This document shows, piece after piece, positions 33,432 through 43,554 of a stretch of 64,000 nt of DNA. The stretch is from Symbiodinium natans (Eukaryota; Sar; Dinophyceae; Suessiales; Symbiodiniaceae). The notes beneath the pieces were generated by a model. The model made no database searches, was not told the DNA's origin, and saw only the letters and a list, made by a program, of their open reading frames with translations. Both the position numbers and the translations under genes were made by a program. Each line of letters opens with the position of its first letter. Position 1 is the first letter of the stretch. The DNA lies in assembly GCA_905221605.1 (NCBI GenBank), contig CAJNDS010001435.1, positions 394,001-458,000 of the forward strand. Reading direction: 5' to 3'.

Positions 33432-33632
33432 CTAATTATACTTTGAAGTGCCCGGGAACCTCCAGGAAGGTCTAGAGTCGCAGGGGGATTTTTGAGAAGT
33501 CTGCCGTCGGCCACACCCCCCTCTCTCTCTCTGCTCAAGGAAAATAAGGGCATCCTGAATTTCACGGGCGCCCGCGATCCCGCAACTAAGTTGGCCCTCT
33601 AAACCTTCTGAACAAAAACATTCAGAAGACAT
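33432..33632 (-). CDS. Candidate first exon with ATG, unknown product
   Basis: An ATG at 33632 lies just downstream (minus sense) of a long CCCTAAA array. The frame reads MSSECFCSEGLEGQLSCG then AREIQDALIFLEQRERG, then a basic Cys/Gln/Ser-rich part, with a GTTCCC donor possible near 33455. The start after the repeat suggests a short 5' leader. No recognised domain. Confidence 0.45.
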   Translation of the reverse strand: MSSECFCSEGLEGQLSCGIAGAREIQDALIFLEQRERGGCGRRQTSQKSPCDSRPSWRFPGTSKYN

Positions 33633-34228
33633 GGGTCTCTTAAACCCCTAAACCCTAAACCCTAAACCCTAAACCCTAAACCCTAAACCCTAAACCCTAA
33701 ACCCTAAACCCTAAACCCTAAACCCTAAACCCAACAAGGGAGATATAAAACGTCCCATGTACGTACCTAGCAAGAGGGGAGTCGCTTGCCGTTTCGAGGA
33801 GATCAGGGCCGGAAAGCGAGGAAACTTACAGAGCTGGGCCTAAACCCTAAACCCTAAACCCCAAACCCCAAACCTTAAACCCCAAGAGACCTCCTACAGA
33901 GGCCGAACGATAGAACGTCAGCCACCACACTCCCGACTGCAACCCTGAAAGCTCGCTAACCGGAAGTGTCCCCTAAACCCGAAACCGTAAACCCTAAACC
34001 CTACCCCTAATTAAACCCTAAACCCTAAACCCTAAACCCTAAACCCTAAACCCTCCAGGTCGAACGGAAATCGCCACTCGCATGTCGGAACCTCGTCAAC
34101 CCTAAACCCGTTTTTGTTCCTTGCTGGGTGGGGTTTAGGGTTTAGGGTTTAGGGCTTTCCGGGGAAGTTGTCAGGGGCTCAAGGGGGTCTATATCCCCAA
34201 GCACTGAACGGTGCTATGCGATTGTTTC

Positions 34229-34330
34229 TATTATATATATAAATATATAAATATATAAATATAAATAAATATATATATATATATATATATATTTATTTAT
34301 TTAGTTATTTATTTATTTATATATAATACA
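34229..34330. repeat. AT-rich palindromic microsatellite
   Basis: TATATAAATA and TATTTATTTA units around a (AT)n core. The two halves are complementary, so the stretch can fold on itself. Base composition is unlike the GC-rich surroundings. Confidence 0.9.
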
Positions 34331-34334
34331 TGTA

Positions 34335-34500
34335 TGTAGCTTTTTTCGTGCTTGTTCTCTTGATTTCTTGGCTTGGGGTGGGGGTTTCTTTGCGAGTCTC
34401 GGGATAGGCCTGCCCGCTGCTTTGAATTGGGCTCCAGCCTGCGGTGAAGGAAAGTTCTGCATCCTAAGCCATCGAGGTCACCTCCGAGCCCTCGGAGCGG
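34335..34500 (-). CDS. Candidate exon, basic, unknown product
   Basis: The minus frame is open from about 34500 into the AT repeat: GGDLDGLGCRTFLHRRLEP...SKQRAGLSRDSQRNPHPKP. Polar and basic. The true 3' boundary is unclear. Confidence 0.4.
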
Positions 34501-34686
34501 TGTAGGGTTTTATGGCTTATAGAGGGGTTTAGAGGGGTTTAGAGGTGTTTGGAGTGGTTTAGAGTAGGTTGACTGATTTAGAGAGGTTTAGAGGGGTTTA
34601 GAGGGGCTTAGAGGGGTTTAGAGGGGTTTACAGGGGTTTCAGGCGTGCACCCCGTGGCATCAGACAGCAAACCTTGTTGAGGGCTC

Positions 34687-34749
34687 CTATCATAGGGATA
34701 CTAGCATGTTAGTGGCGTAGAGTAGGGGCACCCCTCTTTTGGGAATTAC
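34687..34749 (-). mobile_element. Short introner-like element, family H
   Basis: 63 bp on the minus strand from GTAATTCCC to CTATGATAG. Donor and acceptor match the family H intron at 28238-28343 (GTAGTTCTC ... TTGATAG). Confidence 0.55.
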
Positions 34750-34848
34750 CCCTGCTACATGACTTATGATGGCATTTGCTTGCAGAGCCTTCCTTTCTAC
34801 CCGCCGACTGGCTTCCCAGCAGGATGCCACGAGGTTGCTCTTGGGGTG
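34750..34848 (-). CDS. Exon ending at an introner, unknown product
   Basis: Minus frame AHPKSNLVASCWEASRRVER then KALQANAIISHVAG, followed by a GTAATTCCC donor that opens a family H element. After the element's TGATAG acceptor the phase-0 frame EPSTRFAV stops, so this could be the end of a gene. Confidence 0.5.
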
Positions 34849-35079
34849 CGCGGCCCTAAAACACAAAGCAAATCGGAGCCCTGAAGCACTAAGTTCTAAA
34901 CTTTGATCTTAAATCCGCGACGCGAAATTAAGATGGTTACTTCGAAGCCAAGTAACCACATTACAAGAAGGGTACCATATTGTGGTTGGTTACTTTATAA
35001 GGGAACCCAGATCCAAAAGGAAGAGTCCACTGGACTACCAAGGTTACCGAACAAACATGTTACCATCCACAATTATACA

Positions 35080-35180
35080 TTGGGATGTTCCCTCATATGC
35101 TGACAGTCCTTAATAGGGATTACAATAGTGGTACTCTAATCCCTATCAAGGACTTGTAGTAGAAGGAGAAGCATCCCAAG
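35080..35180. mobile_element. MITE-like element, family E
   Basis: Terminal inverted motif TTGGGATGTTCCC at the left and GCATCCCAAG at the right, with TAGGGATTACAATAGTGG inside. Other copies: 45801-45891 (best ends), 54025-54098, 57092-57210 (interrupted by a C-run) and about 60401-60460. Confidence 0.75.
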
Positions 35181-35189
35181 ATATGCGGC

Positions 35190-36640
35190 TTATCACAAAT
35201 CTTAAGCCCCGAAACTCCGACACCAAGACAGCCGGCGCGCCCCCAAGAGAGAGGCGATGCAGTGCGTTGAAAAGAGTGGGGCGGAGCTTTAGCCTCATCT
35301 ACAGGCCTTAAAATTTGAATAGGGTTTTAGGGGGTTTAGGGTTTTGGGTTCAGGGTTTAGGGGTTCAGGGTTTAAGGTTCAGGGTTTAGGGAGACGAATC
35401 CAGGGGCCGTAACCAATTAAAATAGTTGTTTGAGGGGTTATTATGGGTTACTTCTATAGCAGAAGTATTCCGACCCCTATCATATATGACTTAAGGCTTC
35501 AGGGTTTGGGGGCATAGCTCGGGAGACAAGGAAGACACCCCACTAACCCCAACAACCCAGTTTGGAGCCAAGATCCCTTCGTTCAAGCCCAACCAATGAA
35601 AGCTACAAAAACCCCACAATGATCGACCAAAGCTCGTTTTTGACCATAACCACTATATTGCGCCCGTCACGATACTTGCATCCTAGAGATGACCAGCTAT
35701 GAAAATGAGGTTTGGGTCTAGATAAGCTACCCTAAACCCTAAATCCTAAACCTTAAATCCTGAGCCCTATAAGACTAGCTGGGTGGCTGTATCGCAGCTC
35801 CGCCATCGGCTAATACTTCCACTCGCCCGAGCTGAATGGGAAGGAGAAGTATGGATGCTGGCCAACACTTCGTTGGAACATCTCCGCGAAACTGCCTTGG
35901 AACATGGGGGAAAGTCACGGTGGTTGGGGTGATGAGGTTGGGATTCCCCTGAACCCGAAGCCGCAGGTCATGTGAGAACGAGGCTCGAGGTAGCACCCAA
36001 AAAAGCTACACGCCAAACGCTGAGCCTACCTAAGCCCTAAACCCTTCGCATCCCTTAACCCTAGACCCTAAACCCTGGAACCCTAAACCCTCATATTCCT
36101 TTTCCTCAGGTTCCTCCTTCGCTGTACGACTGTAGAATACTGGACGCAGGAGGGAAGTACCTCCAAACACGGCCCGAGGTCAACCCGGCCCCCCAAAGCT
36201 TAACCCCCAAGCCTTCTTAAGGTTTTGGGGTTAGGCTTGCAGGGTTGAATTTGGGTTCAGGATTTAGGGCTTAGGGTTTAGAGTCTATGATAGGGTTTAG
36301 GCTGTACAGAGGGTTTAGGGTTTGGGGTTTATAGGGGGCCCTGAACCGAAATCCCTGAGTCAAAACCAGGGCCGTGGCTGACGTGGCGCTGAGGCTTGAC
36401 TTGGAGAGTTAACCTTTCACGAACCCTTTGGTCGGGGGGTCTGGGGGTCTAGGGTTTCGGGCTTAGGGGTTTGGCTTTGCTTTCCCTTTGGGCCCTTTGT
36501 GAGATACTGCATCCGCAGCCAACAGACCTGAGACAAAACATAGCCTGAACCCTTTAAACCCTGAACCCTAAACTTAGCCCCACACCCATACGAGCTGAAT
36601 CGAAAAGCAGAGCTTCCTTCTGCATAGCACACAGGAACCT
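35190..36640. other. Stretch with repeats and no supported gene
   Basis: Telomere-like blocks, a family J fragment (35404-35486) and mixed sequence. A minus frame at 35775-35996 is open but has no splice support. Confidence 0.5.
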
Positions 36641-36654
36641 GCTGCTGTCAAATC

Positions 36655-37556
36655 AGCCGAATATAGGTGCCTTTATAATTAGAATAGCAGGAAAGCCGCG
36701 CCGCGAACCGAACCGCAAACCGGAACCGAACCGCCAGGAACCGCACGCGCGAAGGAACCGTGTGAACGTGAACCGCCGAAACCGCGACAAACACGAACCG
36801 CCATGGAACCGAACCTGAAGCCAAGGCCTTATCAACCCCCCCAACCCCCCCCCCCCCCCCAACCCCCCCAACCGCCAGTTGGGCCTCCAACCCCCAGCCC
36901 ATACTGTCACAGCAGCCCCTTCAGCCCCACCCCTCCAGCCCCAGCCCGCCGCAGCCCGCCCCTCCAGCCCCTCCAGCCCTGCCAGCCTCCAGCCCCTCCA
37001 GCCTCCAGCCTCCTCCAGCCCTCCAGCAGCCCTCCAGCCTCCAGCCCTCCGCCCCTCCAGCCTCAGCTTTTTTAGGGTTTAGGGTTTCAGGGTTGAGGGG
37101 GTTTAGGGTTAGCCCCTCCTGGAGGGGCTGGAGGCTGGAGGGGCTGGAGGGGGCTGGCGGCTGGAGGGGCTGGAGGCTTGGAGGCCGGAGAGGCTGGAGG
37201 CTTGGAGGCTGGAGGGGCTGGAGGGGCTGGAGGGGCTGGAGGCTGGAGGGTCTGGAGGGGCTGGAGGGGCTGGAGGCTGGGGGGCTGGAGGCTGGCGACT
37301 GGAGGCTGGAAGGGCTGGAGGCTTGGAGGCTGGAGGGGCTGGCTGTGGCTTGGGGGGGGGGGGGGGTTGGCATGCGAACCGAACCGAACCGAACCGCAAG
37401 CCGCAGCGAACCGCATGAACCGGAACCGTTCCAGAGTATGTACCAGGAAACCGAAACGAACCTACACGAACCGTGGCCTTACTGGAATAGGGTGTTGGGG
37501 TTATGAAAGTATACTTATAAAGGGACCAGAAGGGGACATCCGACCCTTATATTGCG
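36655..37556. repeat. Second inverted minisatellite element (0.9 kb)
   Basis: A C-rich CCTCCAGCC minisatellite (about 36920-37065) is followed, after a short telomere-like spacer (37070-37110), by its complement GGCTGGAGG (about 37115-37355). Outside both arms are direct-orientation GAACCG hexamer repeats (36705-36815, 37373-37470). The outermost ends (CGAATATAGG / CCCTTATATTGCG) resemble family J ends. The core repeat is the same 9-mer as in the 8.0-9.4 kb element. Reading frames here are low complexity. Confidence 0.8.
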
Positions 37557-37897
37557 TCGGTGCCTGCCAGTGCAAATGCCTCCCCCGAGCCGGCGACGCT
37601 CCTCGGAACGCAGCTTGGGCTTCGCCATGCGGGTTTAGGGTTTAGGGTTAGGGTTTAGGGTTTAGGGTTTATAGGGTTTAGGGTTTATAGGGTTTTAGGG
37701 TTTAGGGTTCAGGGTTCAGGGTTCAGGGTTTAGGGTTTAGGGTTTAGGGTTCAAGCAAAGTAGAGCCTGAAGCCGGCAGTACTGCCTAAGCACCTGTACG
37801 TATACACTCTGTGTATGTATGTGTATGATATAACCTATTGCCTATTGATATATCATCTTTCTGAGGGCCGGTAGTGAGTTTGGGTCCTATTACCTTA

Positions 37898-37970
37898 GAT
37901 GGCGCGGCAGATGTGCTAGACCACGATCGGGCCATGGCTGCCCATCTCATTCGAGAGTATTCTGTGGCCG
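37898..37970 (+). CDS. Exon-like island, plus strand
   Basis: After a TTACCTTAG acceptor the plus frame reads GAADVLDHDRAMAAHLIREY, then a GTGGCC donor or continues VADTHSFCTQT. Much more natural than the minus frame, although minus shows a GTAATAGG donor. Confidence 0.4.
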
Positions 37971-37999
37971 ACACTCACTCCTTCTGCACCCAAACTTCA

Positions 38000-38179
38000 C
38001 CCAAGAAAACCCCAAAACTCCGAAACGAAGGCGCTCAAACACAACGGAGCCAGCTCTAAAGTTCTAAAGGCCTCAAACTCGGGATCCGCACCCCGGCGGT
38101 GCCCTGCACCAGCAGCGTCGCGGCCGTCTGCTCCTCCCGGGGCTTCTTTCAGTGCCACTTTAAGGCTTTGCAGCTTCAT
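38000..38179 (-). CDS. Small intact ORF with ATG and stop
   Basis: ATG at 38179 to a TGA just below 38000. It reads MKLQSLKVALKEAPGGAD...EFEAFRTLELAPLCLSAF and ends in SEFWGFLG. GC3 is high. It may be a short gene or an exon read past its donor. No signal peptide or known domain. Confidence 0.4.
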
Positions 38180-38654
38180 GGGTTAGGGATTAGGGGTTGC
38201 CCAACCCACCCCTGCCTACAGGCTTAGGGCTTATAGGGAACAACCTGACTCCGAGGCCAGGATACGCTTTACGGTGACAGCGCAGAACCCGAAACCCTAA
38301 ACCCCAAAAAATGAACCAGGGCTGGCGGAAGATTCCAAGCACAAGAACTTGTAGTCATACAATTGTACCGGATAAGAACTTGTTTAGGGGATCCTTAAGC
38401 TTGCCGAGTAAACCGCAGTTAAACCGCAATGCCCGGCTGGCCCCGGGGCTTCTGATGCCCCGCAGGTCGGGAGGTTTGAAGCTTCTGAAATCAGCTTGGC
38501 CTTCGAGGCCTTGTTTGGGCCGAGGGTTTCGGGTACCCTAAACCCCATCAACCCTACATCCTAAGCCCCGAACCCCAAACGATGTTAACCCTAAACATCC
38601 TTAAGCCCTGTAGCCCTCTAGAGCTTGCACTTCAGGTTTGGGGTTCAGGGATTC

Positions 38655-38735
38655 AGCTTGCGGATTGCCGCCACATTTGCTGGGGACCGCCGCGTGGGGA
38701 AGACTGCGGAATAGGCAGCTCTTCCTCTTCAAAGC
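38655..38735 (-). CDS. Exon-like island, acidic then Pro/Gln-rich
   Basis: Minus frame YGFEEEELPIPQSSPRGGPQ then QMWRQSA. No stop, strong GC3. No family recognised. Confidence 0.45.
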
Positions 38736-38919
38736 CGTATAGTTAAGCCCTCTAAATGGCCCTAAACCCTAAACCCTAAACCCTAAACCCCTGCGAAGCC
38801 CAAGATGCCAAAACCTAAACCCTAAGCCTTGAATTATAAACCCTAATTAAACCCTGAACCCTGAACCCTGAACACTGAATTGTAAACCCTAAACCCTGAA
38901 TTAGAAACCCTGAACCCCA

Positions 38920-39600
38920 AAATGAGCCCAACAGCTTGGAACCGCGCGTCGCCTCTGCCTGCGTGTTGGGGAAGACGAGGCAGCGTATTCGACGCCTGGC
39001 GTTTTGCCCTATTTCCCCAGCTTGTCACACTCACTGCACGCCGCACCAAAGGGGGGGGCGGGAATCAGCAACAGGATCTCTTCACTGCGATGTCGAAGGT
39101 GACGTGGCAAGCCAGGGGGATGACAAGCAGCATATCGTTGAGGTTTTTTGGCTGGGGGTTCGACTCGAGGTCGCTTTTACTTCCTGCCTAGAGCGCTGCT
39201 CGACACAGGCCTGGCCTCCGCTCAGTCTCTTCGGCAGTTTCCAGCGCGCGCGGCCTGGGCATGGGAACAACTGAAAATTGTTCCAGCTCATGGTTCGTGG
39301 TACGGCTTAGAGCAAGGGGGGGGGGGGTTCTGGGAGGTTTAAATTGCGAACCGGCGTTGGCTTCAGAACTGAAACCCATGTTTGGGAGAGGAAGGGGCTT
39401 AGCTCAGCAGCTAGCAGCTAGCATCCTTGTATCGATGTCTGCATCCGATCTCGTGATGATGGGTTTAGGAACTTCAGTGCTCCGGACAGCCTGTGCAAAA
39501 ACCAAACCCCAAATCAGGCCCTGGAAACCCCCCGCCCTCCCTATACCACAATTGAGCCCGAAAACTAAACCTAAACACTGATACCCCATCCCTGTGTCTC
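38920..39600. other. Region open in several frames, no gene resolved
   Basis: Three plus frames and two minus frames stay open for 60-110 codons. The plus frame ending DVASQGDDKQHIVE meets a GTTTTT donor near 39140. I cannot choose. The plus-strand AGCTAGCAGCTAGC at 39411-39423 is a short tandem. Confidence 0.4.
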
Positions 39601-39768
39601 AGCTATGCTGCCAAAGCCACTCCGGTCGCCAGGTTGCGGCAACCACAGCCTGATGCGGGTGGCAACGAAACACCCTGATGCCCCGATTGAGGGCTTAGAA
39701 GGCTTTCGGGACTGGGACACTGGCTCAGGTTCATCTAGGTCTAGGTGCGGGTCATATAAAGCACGGGC

Positions 39769-40800
39769 CTACAATGGGCGCTGAATCTGGTGCCCTGATA
39801 TGCCCGGATACGTACATATGCCCGACACGTCTTCTATGTGTGTGTATGTACCTGTATACCTCCTTGCTAGCCCACACATGTGGGACAAGGGCTTGCAACT
39901 CAACCAGCTGTCCCTGACCCCTCCTCTCTGTTTTCCGTCGGAGCAACTCTGAGAGCTCTTGGCTGGCACCACTTCCACGTCAGCCGGGATGCCCAACTTC
40001 ATGGCCATCTCTCTGGCTTTGGCCTCGGCCTGCTCCTGTGCTTGGAAGGTGCCACCATAATACCACTTCTTTGCGGCGTTATGACGGAAACACACCTGCC
40101 ACTTCTGAGTGTCCTTGCGATACGAAACGCCCCTCACCAGGGAGGCGGGTGGAGCTGTTCTGAGCTTTGGCGGCTGTAGCATTCCCTGACGCACCAACTC
40201 CTCACGCTTGGCCTTGGCCTCCTGCAGTGCTGCCTCTACGGCCGCCTCCTCTCCAAGGCCCTGCTGAAGGAATTTCACCTAGACCCAGCAGTAACCTAGG
40301 AACAAACAGGGTGCTCTTTTGGGGTTTAAGGGGACTATGAGGGAACCCCAACCCCAATAAAAAGGAAACAAGGGCCCACTCCAGGTCCTAGTCACAATGG
40401 AGAAACGGAACCACTTCCGCTTGCCGTCTTCCCAGGTGTAGAGGGACCACCGCTGGAGGCTTGCATCCCATGAAAGACCTTGGATGCCACTCTGGCGTTC
40501 CAGGCGTCTTTTGACTAAGCGGGCACTCTTTTCAAGTGGAGCCACCGACTCAGCATCCTGAATTTCCAAGTGCCCCGGCCCGCTTCCTGCGCTTAGCAGG
40601 TCGTCGACCACATGCTTGATGGTCCACCAAACCTTGCCAGCAGCAGCACCTCGAATTTCACCTGCGCTCTCCTCAAACTTGTTGATCTTTTCGTGAATGT
40701 ACTCCAGCACGTGTTCAATGGCATGACAGTCATATTGGCTTACCTGCCATGCATGCAATGCTTCAAGCAGAACCGACCGCACTCGTTTCTGCATATCCAC
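39769..40800 (-). CDS. Protein with two AP2/ERF-type domains
   Basis: Exon 1 (40800-40396, 135 codons) has a helical start and begins an AP2-type DNA-binding domain at residues 104-135 (SGIQGLSWDASLQRWSLYTW). Intron 40395-40279 is GT-AG and in phase 0. Exon 2 (40278 onward) completes it (KFLQQGLGEEAAVEAALQEA) and holds a second domain at its residues 48-97 (VRGVSYRKDTQKWQVCF...YYGGTFQAQEQAEAKA). AP2 domains bind DNA with a three-stranded sheet and a helix. The YGGTF and W/F pattern is kept. A possible ATG is at 40794. The 3' end after PAKSSQ is uncertain, and the stop at 39769 may lie in an intron. Probably a transcription or recombination factor; the target is unknown. Confidence 0.8.
40279..40395 (-). 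mobile_element. Introner, family G, forming the AP2-gene intron
   Basis: The 117-bp intron begins GTGACTAGGACC and ends GGGTCTAG on the minus strand, with GGGTTCCCTC and CCCCTTAAA inside. It interrupts the first AP2 domain exactly and leaves the frame intact. Copies at 10865-10965, 49256-49349 and 50914-51009 share motif order and orientation. Confidence 0.75.
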
Positions 40801-40919
40801 TGGCGAACTGTCGCTTGGACCTCGAGGATCGTGTGCTCCTGGTCGCTGCTAGTGAACCACTTTCAGGCACCCTGATTTTGAATGACTCAACTCCTGCGAT
40901 TCCGTTGGAAAGCCTATGC

Positions 40920-40921
40920 AC

Positions 40922-40954
<33 letters not shown>

Positions 40955-41067
40955 GAGACAGAGAGAGAGCGAAAGAGAGAGAGAGAGACAGAGCGAGAGA
41001 GAGAGCAACAGAGAAAAAGAGAGCGAGAGAGAGAGAGAGAGACAGAGAGAGTGAGAGAGAGAGAAAC

Positions 41068-41102
<35 letters not shown>

Positions 41103-41195
41103 GAGAGATGGATAGAGAGAGAGAGAGCGAGCGAGAGAGAGGATAAAGACAGAGAAAGCGAGACTCGAGAGAGAGAAAGAGAGAAAGAGATAGGA
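40920..41195 (+). repeat. (GA)n-rich purine tract
   Basis: About 275 bp of GAGAGA with CAGA and CGAG variants: pure purine on the plus strand, CT-rich on the transcribed minus side. It lies between the AP2 exons and the minus exons at 41.5-42.4 kb, so it would be an intron or intergenic spacer. The Ser/Leu-rich and Arg/Glu-rich frames here are not genes. Confidence 0.97.
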
Positions 41196-41556
41196 GCACA
41201 TTTCATCCGACCATCCCCACCCTACAGCCACAGATGCACGGGAGCCATTCTGACGTTTTCGGACAGGTAGTTTACTGACGCGTCGCTCTCCGCGGACATC
41301 TCTCGGCGAGACTCTTGCCGGGATACACTGGAGGTGGGACTCCATGGGAAACTGGGTCTCTCCGAAAACGCTCCAGGGATCTCTCAGGGCTTGATCTTCT
41401 CGGCGGGATTATCTGGGGGTGGGTACTCAAGGTCCTGGTCGGAAGACAGGGCGGCACACCGGGCGAGGAGGCGAAGAGGCGAAGCATGGTTGACACAATA
41501 ACAAAAGAGAAAGAAATGGAGATAATGATAAGAGGCAGAAGCTTAGCAAAAGAACC

Positions 41557-42426
41557 TTATCTGACTGGTAGCGTCGCAACACTCAGCAGTCCCCATCCTC
41601 CGGTTTCAGCTTCTGCCGCAGCTCTTCGCGGGGCGCAGAGCGCTGCGGCCGCCATGCTGATGGCCTCAGCGAGCTCTTCCTGGCTGCGACTCTCGGGCGC
41701 TCTCCTGGCCACCGCCTCCACTTGCTGAAGCCGCTGAAGCCTCTGGGAGTCATCCAGGAATCCCCAGTGATTCATCATGCTGACGAGCTGCAGGTGTTGC
41801 TCCGCAGTATGAGCCACCACCATCTGGGGGTTTGCCTCCTCGTTCTCCAGAGCTGCATCCGCCAGGCCATGCTCTGGCACAGCCACCAGAGCTCGGCCCG
41901 CTTCCTCGTCGGTCACACCCTATAAATTATGGTATATGAACCCTAAAAGGGTTTATGGTTCATATACCTTAGTAGGATTGCAGTAGTATAGGGTATATGA
42001 CCCCCAATTTCAGGGTTCATTTGCTCCCCAAGGTACGGCTTTGTCCTCCGGCTGGCGGCAGCAGCGCAACTTCTGGAGAGATCTTCGCAGCTGCTGCGCT
42101 GCCTCCTGCCAAGCCTCAGTCAAACCGCCCGGTGGGAGGGCCCGAAGCGCCTCCTGCGCGTCCGGAAGCACCTCCCTCAAGCGCGAAGGCAGCCGCCCGC
42201 CTCCCAATCTCCCGAGAAACTTCTCCAAGAGCTGAAGCTCCGCTTTCTTGGGAATCCGGCCCTCTGGGCCGTAGGCGATCCAGGATGCCACGTGGGCCGC
42301 GTGCCTGCACATGTCTGCCCTGTCGAACTCCTCGGCTTTGGCAGAGTATGTCGCTATAACCACGGACTTGTGAGCCAGGCCATGGTACTTTGCAGCGTGT
42401 CCGCGAAGGCGCGTGCTCTGGGACAT
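41557..42426 (-). CDS. Two-exon segment, unknown product, helical
   Basis: ATG at 42426. The first exon reads MSQSTRLRGHAAKYHGLA...ADMCRHAAHVASWIAYGPEG...LQLLEKFLGRLGGGRLPS...TEAWQEAAQQLRRSLQKL, up to about 42021. The intron (about 42020-41920) has a GC or GA donor and a TTATAG acceptor. The second exon (41919 onward) reads GVTDEEAGRALVAVPEHG...EQHLQLVSMMNHWGFLDD...SRSQEELAEAISMAAAAL, with a stop at 41557 that may lie past a donor. Alanine/leucine-rich helices throughout, no catalytic motif. It may be the 5' part of the AP2 gene on the same strand or a separate gene. Confidence 0.6.
41920..42022 (-). mobile_element. Hairpin element forming an intron
   Basis: Contains a near-perfect palindrome at 41931-41968 (GGTATATGAACC / GGTTCATATACC), then a further GGGTATATGA copy near its 5' side. 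It fills the intron between two exons whose frames join in phase if a GC (GCAAATG) or GA (GAACCC) donor is used. Confidence 0.6.
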
Positions 42427-42429
42427 GGC

Positions 42430-43070
42430 GCTAGAACCGCTAGAAGCTCTTCAGGGCCCTACCTAGCAACCCTGTAGCACGCAATAGAAGGAACTTCCCT
42501 AAAGGGTGTCTATATTGGGTATACAGGATAGGTTTAACACCTTTTTCTTGCTAGAGGCTAAAAACCAAGAACCACACCCAGAGTCCTCCTCACACCAAAG
42601 ACTTGCAAACTACCGGCAAATGCTCAGAGTTCGGGGTTTGAGATGTGAAGAGTCTAGAGAAGTCTATAGACATATAGCCTTCAACCCCAAAACACGAACT
42701 ACAGAGTCTCGGTGCTTCGGGTTTAAGGCTTGCATGGTGGTGGCAGCTTTGTGTGGTAACAATTCGGCGGCTTGCGGCAGGACTTGGGGTTTGGGGTTTG
42801 GGGTTTGGGGTTTGGGGTTTGGGGTTTAGGGTTTAGGGTTTAGGGCTGAGGGTTTAGGGTTTAGGGTTTAGGGTAGCCGCGTAGCCAACATCGTGCCGTA
42901 TTTTGTAGGGCATGGGGCTGGGTCAACAGGCCCTCTAAGGACACCCTGCACTCTATGCGGGAGTTGTTCCACTAGGATCCCTTTCGAGGGCTTCTTTTGT
43001 ATTCCGAAATTACCCTAAACCCTAAACCCCAAACCCTAAACCCTAAACCCCAAACCCCAAACAGAACAGC
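42430..43070. other. Non-coding stretch with TTTGGGG variant array
   Basis: Mixed sequence, then 42783-42825 with about six units of TTTGGGG before it returns to TTTAGGG. No supported exon. Confidence 0.6.
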
Positions 43071-43079
43071 CAGAACAGC

Positions 43080-43175
43080 CCCCACATTCTCTGAAGGCTC
43101 TTGCCCTCCGGCGCCTGCGCCTGCTCTCGGTATCTCTGCTTCGCTTGCCTCATCTCCTCAGCAGCTGCATGAGTG
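43080..43175 (-). CDS. Exon encoding a charged helix
   Basis: Minus frame AAAEEMRQAKQRYREQAQAP then EGKSLQRMW, after a CATGCAG acceptor. A strong coiled-coil or single-helix pattern. A second minus island at about 43540-43485 (PQRRAQTAAARLERLEDW, donor GTGATC) is similar and probably the preceding exon. The RRAxxxAARLERL pattern resembles helices that bind AAA ATPases, but this is a guess. Confidence 0.5.
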
Positions 43176-43554
43176 TTTAGTGTTTAGGGTTTAGGGTTTA
43201 GGGCTTATAGGTTTGGGGCCGCGAAGTGCTTCAGAGGAGGGTAGGAGGCCTGTCTACCATTGCTGCGTTTGGGGGGTTGGGGATCACAGTAACGTTGTGA
43301 AATGCAGAGTGCAGTCCTTTTGCCGGACATTCTTCGCAAAGGAAGCCTCGATGAAAAACCAGGACTAGGATTTGCAAACCCTAAGCCCTAAACACTGAAA
43401 CCCAAATTAAGCCCTAAACCCTAAACCCTAAACCCTAAAAACTAAACCCTAAACCCTAAACCCTAAAAACTACATATGATCACCAGTCCTCCAGCCTCTC
43501 CAGCCGTGCAGCCGCCGTCTGGGCGCGCCTCTGAGGATTAGGCATCTATGGGGT

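Noticed and set aside
36803-37645. Gln/Pro-rich and Gly/Leu/Glu-rich ORFs
   Set aside because: Repeat translations of CCTCCAGCC and its complement.
40749-41345. Long Ser/Leu-rich and Arg/Glu-rich ORFs
   Set aside because: Produced by the GA repeat in all frames.
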